Part shown: positions 39,023 through 50,110 of the stretch, one piece after another
Layout: each line of letters begins with the position of its first letter
How positions within the stretch are numbered: position 1 is the first letter of the stretch
NCBI GenBank assembly: GCA_022453515.1
Contig: JAJNNY010000019.1
Coordinates: forward strand, 124,001-188,000
Length of the DNA stretch: 64,000 nt
Source of the DNA: Astrocystis sublimbata
Taxonomy: Eukaryota > Ascomycota > Sordariomycetes > Xylariales > Xylariaceae
Reading direction: 5' to 3'
The notes under the pieces: model-generated
The model's input: the letters and a program-made list of their open reading frames with translations, nothing else
Databases searched by the model: none
What the model was told of the DNA's origin: nothing
Made by a program: the position numbers and the translations under genes

Positions 39023-41778
39023 ATGGCGTTGCAGTCTCCCCAACGTACTTCTGCCCCTCGGAGGGTTAGCTTCGTCATATTTTCCATCCTGTCACTGCTT
39101 GTACTGGGAACCCTATTAGTGTCTAGTATCAAGGGACCGGTAGACAGACATGATGATGGATTCGAGAGAACTACGAGGACGAAAGCATCGCCATCGAGCG
39201 CGCGAGCAGACTCAAAGGGCGACAAATACCTTCTTGGTGTAGGAAAGGGAGATATCACTGGGCCTACCGGTATGTACTTCTGCTCTCTCTACTCTACTTT
39301 CTTTGCCTTGTTGTTCAAGCTTGGTGTTATCTCGGATACGACTTGGAGCCATGGTGCTTTTTTGTGCTGCCTGCCTTGAACCGATGGCATTTGCATGTTT
39401 GCGACCTATATCAACTTATTGCTAACTGATTGTGTTATCCAGTCGAGGTCAACTTTGGCGTAAGTTTGACTTGTACACTCCTCCACTTGCATTGAAGACA
39501 GACTACTCTAAACCGCTACTGACATCACCGCTACCAGGGCTATGCAGACATCAGCCAAGTAGGGACTGGACTCAGGCAGAGGGTGTTTTCGCGCGCCTTC
39601 ATCGTTGGCGACGTGAACAACCCAAAAGATCGATTTGTGTACCTCGTCCTCGACATGGCGACTGGCGACACAGCAGTGCGGTACGGTATCCTCGACGGCG
39701 TTGCGGCGCTCGGTGACGAGTACTCTGTCTACGGCCGCAGCAATGTTGCTGTTACCGGAACACACTCACATTCAGGCCCTGGAGCTTGGTGGAACTACCT
39801 ACTGCCCCAGATCACCAGCTTCGGCTTCGACAAGCAGGCTTACCAGGCTGTCGTCGACGGAGCTGTTTTGTCGATAAAAAGGGCACACGAGTCCCTAAGT
39901 GAGGTGAGTAGTGCGAGAACAAGTAAATCAGAGCCCAGATACTAACACATGAGTTCCTAGGGATATCTCGATTACGGTAAATATCAGCCCTGTAGTTGAT
40001 ACGAAATCAATATTGATTGACCGATTATAGGAGCTGTAAACATTACCGACGGTAACCTAAGTCGAAGTTTGGTTGCTTATATGAACAACCCAGCCGAAGA
40101 GAGAGCTCGTTACAGCAACTCGGTGGACAAGGAGATGACGGTGCTCAAGTTTCAACGCGCTTCCGACAGCAAAAACATTGGTATCCTGACCTGGTTCCCC
40201 GTCCACGGCACATCGGTCTACCAGAACAACACCCACGTAACCGGCGACAACAAGGGTGTGGCAGAGCTCATGTTCGAGAAGGCGATGGAGGGCGAGGATT
40301 CCGCTGCAGATGGCTTTGTTGCTGGCTTCTCCCAAGCAAACGTCGGCGACACAACGCCCAATGTTCTTGGTGCATGGTGATTGTTGGAAAGCTACCCCTG
40401 ACGCTTGACATGACGACTGATGCGGTTTTAGGTGCGATGATGGCTCTGGCGAGATGTGTAGCTTCGAAAACAGCACCTGCGCTGATGGCAAGTCGCAGAG
40501 CTGCCATGGACGTGGGCCTACCTTCGATAAGCTTGATCTTGGGGTGTCAAGCTGCTACGAGATCGGAAAACGGCAGTACGATGGTGCTCGATCAGCATAT
40601 GTATGTCACCCCCCACGGTCACCCCCCACGCCTTGCTTTGGCCCTCGACTAATGGTGACTACCAGGACACACTTGACTCGACAGGTACCCCTGTCGTTGG
40701 CCCGTCTGTCAAATCGTTCCACTTCAATCACGATATGAGATTCTGGGACTTTCAGCTAGAAGATGGACAGCAAGTACAGACTTGTCCCTCGGCACTCGGA
40801 TACTCGTTTGCCGCAGGCACAACCGACGGCCCCGGAGCTTTCGACTTCACGCAAGGCGATTCAGGTAAACCGAGTGCCAGCCCTGTGTGGGAGGTCGTGA
40901 AGGCACTGCTCCGGGAGCCCTCGGCGAAGCAGAAGAAATGCCAGATGCCGAAGCCCGTTCTTCTCGACATAGGCGAGCTCTCGCAGCCCTACGCATGGGG
41001 CCCAAACATCGTCGACATGCAGGTCCTCCGTGTAGGCCAGCTCGTCATCATCGTCAGCCCGAGCGAAGCGACGACCATGGCCGGTCGCAGATGGCGCGCC
41101 GCCGTCAAGGCAGCAGCCGAAGACATGACGGAGGCAGAACCCAAGGTGGTCATCGGAGGCCCGGCCAACTCGTACTGCCACTATGTCACGACACCCGAGG
41201 AGTACGCCATCCAGCGGTACGAGGGCGCCAGCACGCTCTTTGGCCAATACGAGCTGCCCGCTTACATCAATCTCACCGTCAGCAACATGAAATACCTGGC
41301 GCCGGACTCAGCCAGCTCTCCGCCTCCTGGCCCAAGCCCTCCTGATAACCGCGGCAATAGTCTTTCGTTCATCACGGGTGTCGTGCAGGACAACGCGCCC
41401 TTGGGCAAGCGGTTCGGCAACGTGAAGACGCAGCCTTCATCGAAGTATACTCGAGGTGCGACGGTAGAGGCAGTCTTCATCGGCGCCAATCCGCGCAACA
41501 ACCTACGTCTCGAAGGCACGTTCGCTGCGATTGAGCAGCTAAGCGCCGACGGAAGCACCTGGACACAGGTCCGCGACGACACCGATTGGTCCCTTGTGTA
41601 CTCGTGGAAGCGCACCAATGAAATCCTCGGGTACAGCGAGGTTACAATTTCTTGGGATACGGGGATGGACGCCACGCCTGGCACGTATAGGATCAAGTAC
41701 TATGGTGACAGCAAGGCGCTGCTTACTGGTTCCATCAGCGCGTTTACAGGAACGAGTAATAGCTTCCAGGTTACGTAG
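39023..41778 (+). CDS. Neutral ceramidase, membrane-anchored
   Basis: Seven exons: 39023-39269, 39443-39459, 39538-39903, 39961-39976, 40031-40376, 40432-40600 and 40666-41778, giving 757 residues. Exons 2 and 4 are only 17 and 16 nt, but both are needed for the conserved frame (VEVNFGGYAD and GYLDYGAVN). A hydrophobic segment at residues ~15-40 after a basic N-terminus suggests a signal anchor. Family motifs include GVGKGDITGP, GTHSHSGPG (zinc ligands), FPVHGTS and NVGDTTPN at 319-326. The enzyme hydrolyses ceramide to sphingoid base and fatty acid. At the position of the catalytic Ser in the NVGDxSPN-type motif this protein has Thr324. An immunoglobulin-like C-terminal domain is expected for the family and fits the length. 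Confidence 0.93.
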
Positions 41779-42433
41779 GAAGAGGAGTTTTTAATGTCGA
41801 ATATGATAATCCTAATAAAGCTGATGAGAAGATGATCTTGACACATGAATGGGTTGTTGTGCTTATCACTCTTTGGTGCAGGCCGGTAAGATGTGATAGC
41901 ATAAGGCAAACTATGAAGTACCTCCATTGGAAACCCCACACGTTGGTCAAATGGAATTAATCTGGCTAACAAATCGTGGGGTCGCTACTATATGTACTCT
42001 GTTCTCTCATATCTCCCATTCTCCCTCCTGTTTCCGCCTGGACCGAGATTGTAACAGGCAACACTCCTAGACTAGGAATACGAATACAGCGACATCATAC
42101 TCGCATATCAAGAATAGGTATCTGAAGGATTTAACATTAATATATAACATTACATATAGTTTTATTGGGTATTCAAACGCTTTAAAAATTGCCTTACTAT
42201 ATCTGATTGATACCATTCATGTTGCCATAACCATATGCTGATATGACAATGAACAAACAGTCTTGACTAATACGAATCTCCCAAAAACCGCCTATCCCAT
42301 ATTGCCCTACCGAATTTCATATTCATACTACACTCCTCAATGCTACCTAGAACTTGGAAAAGATTGGCCAGCAATTTATCACATCACCTGACAGCAAAAG
42401 TGTCAAAGTAGCCCTGCAATCGGTGCATCGCGT
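41779..42433. other. Spacer between convergent ceramidase and deaminase genes
   Basis: A 655-base, AT-rich tail-to-tail spacer. No gene is seen. Confidence 0.5.
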
Positions 42434-43700
42434 CTATGCGCCCACGCTTGCTAGCCGTGGGTGTTGCTGCTGCTCGGGTTGCGGGGTCAGTCGGCGAGTG
42501 AGATCCGGCACGCCAACTCGGTCCGCCATACGGTCTGGAACCAGATCTGGTGACACTGATCTGACGGGGTATTCTGTCGCAGGAGTTGCACGTAATAGAC
42601 GCGATGTCATGGGCTGAGGGGCCAAGATGGTCGGGGATTGGACCTCATCAATCACTGTCTTGGGAATGGAAGCCGGCGCAGGGCCGGTACGAATGCTCGA
42701 GGGCAGGATCTGCTCGAAACCTTGCTCCAGTGCGACCTTCTCGATACTCTTGAAGTACTGAATGAGCTTGCGTTAGCAAAGGGGAACTCTTGCAGATTTT
42801 TGTGGAGGAGGCGAGGACCGCATACCTTCACGGTTTTCACTTGAAGCTCTAATGTGGCATCCTCGTCGCAAACAATCATCGGGTGAGGGTGAAGTTGGAG
42901 ACTCGACAGAGTCCACATGTGATTCACACCCTGCTCAATGCACCTCTGCAGAGCGAGAGATTTCCGTGCACCGAGGATGATAACAACGACTTCTCTCGCC
43001 TCTAGGACGGTCTGAACGCCAACGGTCAGGGCCATCTTGGGGACCTTTTCCACGTCATTTCCAAAGAAGCGGGAATTGGCTAATATGGTATCATATGCGA
43101 GGGTCTTGACCCGAGTTCTAGAAGCCAGGCTAGAGCCCGGCTCGTTGAAGGCAATGTGACCATCTTCGCCGATGCCGCCGAGGAAGAGGTCAATGCCCCC
43201 GGCACGCTTGATCTTGGCCTCATACTCAACACATTCAGCCTCGAGGTTGGAGGCGTTGCCGTTCAGTATGTGCACGTTGTTTGGGTTCACATTGACGTGA
43301 GAGAAGAAGTTTTTCCACATGAAGGAGTGGTAGCTCTCCGGGTGGTCCCGAGGGATACCCACGTACTCATCCTACATTGGGTGTTAAAATACGATAGGGG
43401 TGTTGAGCATCAACAACGAATGCCTACCATATTGAAAGTGACGACATTCTCGAACGAGATCTAAGGAATTGCTGTCAGTCAACTGTGGTATTGTCCAATG
43501 CTCCGAGTTCCGGCACGTACTAGACCAGCCTTGTATTTCTGGACCAATATCTTATATACGCCAAGAGGGCTAGAGCCTGTGGGCAGTCCGAGCACGAATG
43601 GGTGTGAGGGTGTAGGGTTGAAGTGGCGGATACGGTCAATGATGTAATTGGCCACATAGGAGCTGGCCGTCTCGGCGTCGTCGCGGATGATGAGCCTCAT
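42434..43700 (-). CDS. NAG1: Glucosamine-6-phosphate deaminase
   Basis: Minus-strand exons 43700-43521, 43460-43428, 43371-42826 and 42757-42434 give 360 residues. The enzyme converts glucosamine-6-phosphate to fructose-6-phosphate and ammonia, the last step of GlcNAc catabolism, in the cytosol. Signature parts are [37 protein letters not shown] and SRTR. Asp72, Asp141, His143 and Glu148 fall at the same numbers as in E. coli NagB, which strongly supports the reconstructed start and splice sites. Residues after ~265 form a ~95-residue extension that is Pro/Arg/Gln-rich and absent from bacterial enzymes. The gene is divergent from the GlcNAc kinase gene and opens the GlcNAc cluster. Confidence 0.96.
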
Positions 43701-46700
43701 GTTGAACGGTGTAGAGCCTGAAAGTGGAAGGTCCAATAATAGTAGAACAAAGAACTCGGAAGAGGGTCTAAGGTGGTATCAAAGACGGGCTGAAATATAT
43801 TGGAGCAGACTCGCGGTGAGTGCTGCTGCTGTTGCTGGTGAGGAATAACAAGAGAGCTCGCGGAAGAGCAGCAACAAGTGACACCAACGGCTTCATAGCT
43901 ATTATGAGGGGCCAGCATGGTCCCTGGCCCGAACATGTGTGGCAAGTGATGACAGAGTTTGGCTGTGCTGACGGCCGAACGCAATGAAACGTTTAGCTGG
44001 CGTGCGACCAAAGGCAGAAGCGAGCTCGGGTGCTTGGGGTGCTCATTGTTCCCAGAGCGGACGTGAGGGTGTGAAAACATGAGGTCCACCGGCGTTGAAC
44101 GTTGTAATGGGCCAGCCCTGCTATGCCCGAACTTCCAAAACGGCGCTGTTCACGTGTAAGACCAGTCTCTGATGTGGAACGATACGGTTTCTGGTTGGTC
44201 CACCAGCTTTGTCCGCCCGACTGGGTTGGCCGATCCTGTCAACCTGCCTACTCCGGCGATCTCGGCATTACTCCCTGATCGAAGGAATAGAAACTTTTTT
44301 GTTCGGTGCCTGTCATCTTGAACTAGTGCACAAGAAGCTTGTGACATTCCCACAACGGGAGACCAACAGCACGAAGTAGGCAGCTCCGCGCCCAAGAGCC
44401 ACAAGTCACCCACCATGAGGAGGAGCTACAGCACTCGCTGACACTCTCTAGACACGTTCGAGAATCGACATTGAAATTAATAACATGCGGATGGGTATGC
44501 AAGTCGACCACATTTCATATATGGGGTCTTGACAGAGCCTCAACGCCAAGTTCGGGTCCAGTCGTCGACGTGAACTATTGGAGACGGCACTGCACGTAGC
44601 TGGCGAGCTGGGTACGCATCGCCCATGTCGTGTTCCAGCGGCTGGGTGAGAGGCAGAAGATGCATCTCTGCTTCGGGTTGCGAGTCTCCATCCCGCACCT
44701 ACATAGCACATATTGGGTCAGGAATAAGCGATAGACGGTTATGGTGAATACTGAAAGATTGTTGATTCGTCCACTGACTAACTAGGTAAGTCGTGGTGGC
44801 GTAACACTTGCATTCCTATTACAGAATCCAAAGCCGAACCACAGGTCTTAGATTAGGTAGGCCCACAGGGAGGCCACACTACCACAACCTTGCCATTGCC
44901 ACACTTACATGATTGAAGATCACTCACTAGCCACAGTACCTACGTGAATGGCCCGCTGCTTGACTATTTACTGCCCCATTTGAGTATCTTTTTTTTTTTG
45001 GTGGCTTTCTAAGGCGGAAAGCTCCGATATCCCCATGTTGGGTTGGCTTATCTTAAAAGCATGTCTGTATTGCGATTGGCCAAGAAGGAATAGCATCTCA
45101 AATATGTACATGAATGGCCGTAAAAGTCACGATGTGGCTTGATAAGCTCGATGAGGCAAGTCTTGCCAAGACAATCCCTACCCCGCCAAATGACACTAGC
45201 CCAGGCCGAGTACGAGTACAGTGACTGACTGCAGCGCCCGGCGTGCCTTACCTTACACCAGGCATCAGGTAACAAGCACAAAGTCTACTTCTCCGGGGCC
45301 TACAACGTTACATCACATCCCATTGCACAATCCAACTCCATGTTGCCCATCCCACCGACTGCCCATCTGCACTTTTCTCGCTCTCGCTGCACCAAAGAGG
45401 AATGAGGAATGAATGATACAAGCCACCCGCGGTAAGACATTCGAGAACGACTGGCCAATTGGCACCCGGAATCCTGGCGTGCCTGTGCCTGGTTACGCTC
45501 CCCCCCGTCCCGCCATTCCCATGTGTGGCATGGTCTGTCTCTCCATCCTCCATCCCATCGTCGTCCATCGTCTACTTACCTAGTGTGCGTGCGTGCGTGC
45601 ACCTGGGCACGTATACTTACGTGTACTAAGTATGCTGCCCTACCTACACGAAACAGGAACCATATGAACCCCCAGCCAGTAACGCCGTCCTCGCGCTGAC
45701 ACCAACGGCCGCGGCGGTACCACCTCGAAAGTCACCTGCCTAGGCCAGCATTCTTCGCGGCCAGAGATCTTCCCAACACGCCTCGTATTGATTGTTCCAT
45801 CGAGCTGTACCCCGTTCTATTCGGCGCCTTTGCTCTCTGGCCTGGCATCCTGGGTGCCTGGATGTGGATTCCTGCTACCTCCCTGGCCGCTGGTCTGAGG
45901 CCCCAGACGACGCTAGGATCTCCGCCCGTCAATGTCCCATAGCTTCGTGCACTAATTCGGGTACGTACGCATACATTGTACATGTAGGATAGTCGATCGA
46001 TCCATTCATTCCTTTGCGACAGCAGGGGTTCTGTTTATCAGCCGGACACAACTTTGTTCAATGCGCATTGGGGTTTCTGGTATTGGTTGTGCTGTTCTTG
46101 TTGGTCACTTCGTCGACCTTGTCGTTACGTGCGTGTGCCGTCGAATACTCGTACTGCCTGCTGCTTGCTTGCCTGCCTGCCTGCCTGCCTGGCTTCTTTT
46201 TATTTTATCTACACTGCTTAGAGGGTATCATCATTTATCTAAAGAAGCCCCCCTTATTCGTCCACCTGCATACAGTTGCTTCGTCCTGGAATGACTGCTC
46301 CTCTCGTTATTACCTACTAGATTACATATTATTGTATCTACCTACATGTTGATTGCCTGCACAACATCATTCGCTCGTATATTGCATCACTTATAACGTG
46401 CTGTAACTTACCATTGGGGTTGGTCGTCGCCCTGTCCCGTTACCTGCGTTTTCTTCGCCCGGACTCGAGCTGTGCCTGCGGTTGGCTCCTGGTTGTCGTC
46501 TCATCTGGGGATCGTACATGGTCCAGATCCAACCATCAGGCCCTCGATCAGCTTTCTACGCACATCACAGCAATTGTACCGGCAGGTTTCATTTCTTCCG
46601 CCCCAGCCCTTTTGCCGCCTGGACGGGGGGTCTCGACGCGCCCCTTCGGACAACGTGCAACATATGCTCGCTTGCCCTAATTAAATCTCACATGATCCTT

Positions 46701-46893
46701 TTCCGTTGCTACCTATTCTAAGACATGTCGAGCATTGCTTGAGAGGGTAGATCTTCTGTCCTTTTAGCCCACTTGCATTGCGTCGTGTTGGGTTTAGGGT
46801 CTGCGTGTCCGGACGTTCATGATTTAAATACATATCCCCCCCACACCCCGCCTCCAAGGAAAAATACAGCAAGTCGGTCTTTTCCCTCTTGTC
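43701..46893. promoter_or_regulatory. 3.2 kb divergent intergenic region, deaminase and GlcNAc kinase
   Basis: No gene is supported. The region contains both promoters, a T10 run near 44990, GTGC repeats near 45587-45601 and a GCCT repeat at about 46163-46191. It is long for a shared promoter, so long leaders or an unrecognised element are possible. No specific operator is asserted. Confidence 0.45.
46163..46192 (+). repeat. (GCCT)n tetranucleotide repeat
   Basis: About six tandem GCTT/GCCT units upstream of the GlcNAc kinase gene, non-coding. Confidence 0.75.
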
Positions 46894-48650
46894 ATGCGGC
46901 CGCTCGTTTCTGCAATGACAGCCTTAAAGAAATCGTTGCTGGCGGCCCTCAAGTCGTTCCTTCGAGGCAAGTCCTTTCTACAGGCCTTGTTCGCATTCTG
47001 GATTAGCCCCCAGAAGTTAAAGGACCACCATGTCAGTGCCAGGACGCCAAGGATTACGAGGACGATCATTGAGTTCTTGAGAGAAGCGGAAGAGCTGTTT
47101 CTAAGGCCCATCGAGGGAGATGGGCTGAGAGCATTCTCCTCGGATCTCAAGGCTCAATTCCGGGAGCGGTTACAGACGCACCCTGAATGCATGCTTCCGT
47201 CCTTTAATCACCTCCTACCTACCGGTAAGGAGATTGGCCAGTTCCTAGCCCTTGACGTCGGAGGATCAACACTGCGGGTTGCGTTAGTCGAGTTGAGAGG
47301 TCGGGAGACTGAAGAACGGCAATGTGAGATTGTGCGGATGATAAGCTTCAAAATCACACCAGAGATCAAGAGGCTGGAGGGTATGGCCTTCTTCGACTGG
47401 ATGGCTATGCGGATACACGATGTCATTCAAAAAGACGGGGCGGCACATCTCCAAGACCCGATACCTATGGGCTTAGCGTGGAGTTTCCCAGTCGAGTGAG
47501 TGACCTCTGATGAATGAACTTCTAAGCCTACACTTACTAACCAGTGTCAAGACAAGTGTCCCTAGGTGGCGGTCTACTTATGGGCATGGGTAAAGGTTTC
47601 CTAGCTACCAACGGCTTGTTAGGTCAAGATCTCGGGGAGATCATAAAATTTGCTTGCCAAAAGCGTGGCCTTAATGTACAGCTTGCCTCTATCATCAATG
47701 ACAGTACCGCAACACTGTTGTCCCAGGCTTATACACATGCCGAAACAAGATTCGGCCTGATCTTGGGCACTGGCACCAATATAGCTGTGCATCTCCCGGT
47801 GTCGGCACTCAGTCACTGGAAGTATGGCACACGCCCTAAGAGCTGGTTTGACTCGGCTCGTCACGTTATCGTCAACACCGAGTTGGGTATGTTCGGACAC
47901 GATATCCTCCCTATAACTCGCTGGGACGAGCTCCTCAACGCCTCACATCCACGTCCCGAATTTCAACCTCTCGAGCACCTCTTGAGCGGCTATTACTTGG
48001 GCGAGATATGTCGGCTTGCCATTGTCGAGGCCGTCGAGACAGCAGGTTTATTGGGCGGCGAGCTGCCACCGTCGCTCATGGCTCCCTACTCGCTGGACAC
48101 AGAGATCCTTTCTCGGATAGAAGCGTTAGTACAGCCCGCCTTTACATGACATTTCAGACCGAGCGCTAACATGCCTGCCTATTATAGCGACACCTCCTCT
48201 ACTCTTGAGAAGGCCCTGATAGCCTTCACATCCGCACATCCATGCCCCATCCCCGCCACCCCAGCCGACATTGCCGCGATCCGCACACTCGCGCACTGCA
48301 TCTCGCGGCGGTCGGCCGCCCTGCTCGGCGCCTCCGTGTTCTCGCTCTGGGAGCTACGGCACGAGTCGACGATCGAGCAAGTGCGCGAGGACGACGACGA
48401 GAAACCCGCGCTTGGAGAAGAAAACCTCACCGCGCCGCCGCTTACCAAGGTTGCTTTCACCGGCTCCGTCATCGAGCATTACCCGGGCTACCTGACGAAA
48501 TGTCAAGACTACATCGCCGCGCTCGTCGCTGGCGCCGAGAACCCTGTTCTGGCAGCGGGATCCATTGAGCTCGTCCCCGCGATCGAGAGCTCGATCATCG
48601 GCGCTGCTGTGGCGCTCGGGTGTGCGGTACATGAGGGGCAGGCTGCATGA
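46894..48650 (+). CDS. HXK1: Hexokinase-family sugar kinase, probable N-acetylglucosamine kinase
   Basis: Exons 46894-47495, 47552-48124 and 48188-48650 give 545 residues. Motifs are DVGGSTLRVALVEL at about 122 (phosphate 1), WSFPVEQ (made by splicing), GMGKGF, INDSTATLLSQAY with the catalytic Asp, and GLILGTGTN (phosphate 2). The first intron has a perfect ACTAAC branch, and the frame requires the AAG acceptor at 47551 rather than the CAG at 47544. The first ~35 residues form an unusual Lys-containing hydrophobic/amphipathic segment. Hexokinase-family members phosphorylate hexoses; placement between deaminase and regulator genes, as for Candida HXK1 and its Trichoderma counterpart, indicates GlcNAc as substrate. 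That substrate is inferred from context. Confidence 0.92.
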
Positions 48651-50110
48651 GATTGAATTGAATTCTTGTTCATGCATGCATATATGCGGCATTGTACGGT
48701 TGGGGTAAAGAGGAGTTTATATCTGTATATATCTGGTTCCTGGTGTTTCACCTTTTTTCTATGGGTTCTCCAAATGCATCATGAGTGGCGATGACTATGA
48801 CTGTTAGCATATATATACCGAGTCTGTTTTCTGCACCTTTTCATTCTTCATTACCAAGCGGATGGAGTTGAGCAAAGTTCATCAAAATCATATATTTTTC
48901 TTTTCATCGGCGAAGCAGCAGCAGCAGTAGTTGGTGGAATGAATGGCTGTGGGACATATCTTACGACGAAGAGCAGATCAAAACGACTGGTGTATCGATT
49001 CCACAGCAACCCACCCCATTCATTTCCTTGCTTTTTTGGATATAGCTGCTGCGCATATACCATATCCTACCTAACATGACATCCAAACATACCTACCACC
49101 AAGACAGACACATTTACACTTGACGCTGCATAGGCTACTGGTACTGCTATTGAGTTTTGACTTGGCTGGATCAGAATACAAAGTGATCCGAAGAAAAAGT
49201 TAATTTGATTTAAGTGAGTCCACGGAAACAGGTATACTACCTAGGTAGGTACCTATTGAAGTAGATTTGCCGGTGCCTCTTTGACCCTTCCTAATCGAAC
49301 TGCAGGTGATAAGTTGTAGTGTACTTGCCTGCCCACCTCTTAAGTCCACATATGTAGGTACTTACTTACCTAGGTGACCCTCGGCTCCAATGTAGAAAGG
49401 GTAACGAAACCTTATGACCCATTCATTATGCCAAGTTTCGCGAGAGAAAAGCATCAAGACATCTAGACTTGTAGTGGTGTAGTCTATGCGACGAAGACTC
49501 TATTTAGGCTGGCAGTCCGAGAAAGCTAAAACACCAACATGCGCAGGTCATGCAATGTCCCAGCCGGATCGGCTTCTGGCACAACACAACTCAACAGCTA
49601 CAGCCAGGACAACCTCATCACTTCACGGCGACGAAACATATCTACCACTGAACATTGCAAACTGAAGAACATATCCAAGGGGTATATTGATGTGACAATA
49701 ACCAACCAACCACACCTAGGTACCTTTCTTTCCTCAACCATCTGGTACAGATCCTCGTCTGCGTCAACGCAGCTTGCTTGAACAGTCATAAAGATAAAAG
49801 CAAGATAAGCTCATCTGGACGCCTACATATTTCTCCGGTATACTACATAGGCCAGTAGCTCAGCTCTGTCGCCGCCACGACTGACTGACTGGCCACAATC
49901 AACAAGGCCAGGCAGGCCTAGTGCAAAAAGGGGGAAATACAAGCAAGGAGATTTCCCAATGTGACGTCGGCAAAGAGGAATTTCCTTCCATTCCGTTATC
50001 CCTATGCAGTTATCATAAGTAAGTGAACCCATTTTCCCCTCTTTCGTCGCAAAATTCGCTCGCTTGAACCATGCATGCAATACGGAGCAAGTCAAAAGAA
50101 ATTCAAAACA
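48651..50110. other. Spacer between convergent GlcNAc kinase and RON1-type genes
   Basis: About 1.46 kb tail-to-tail. No gene is seen. It contains a dense TACCTAGGTAGGTACC motif at 49238-49254. Confidence 0.5.
49238..49254. repeat. Representative of dispersed TAGGTA/TACCTA non-coding motif
   Basis: A near-palindromic stretch of CTAGGTAGGTACCTA type. Similar copies occur at about 3854-3875, 12621-12634, 22449-22475, 53669-53682, 57768-57786 and 60440-60452, all outside called exons. Confidence 0.6.

Noticed and set aside
31247..41778. Inclusion of the GH31, GH3 and ceramidase genes in the GlcNAc cluster
   Set aside because: They are adjacent, but their chemistry (xylose, glucose, ceramide) is unrelated to GlcNAc use; proximity alone is not evidence.
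47544..47551. CAG acceptor for the first kinase intron
   Set aside because: It would shift the frame and destroy the VEQ-x-S-LGGG segment; the AAG eight bases on preserves it.
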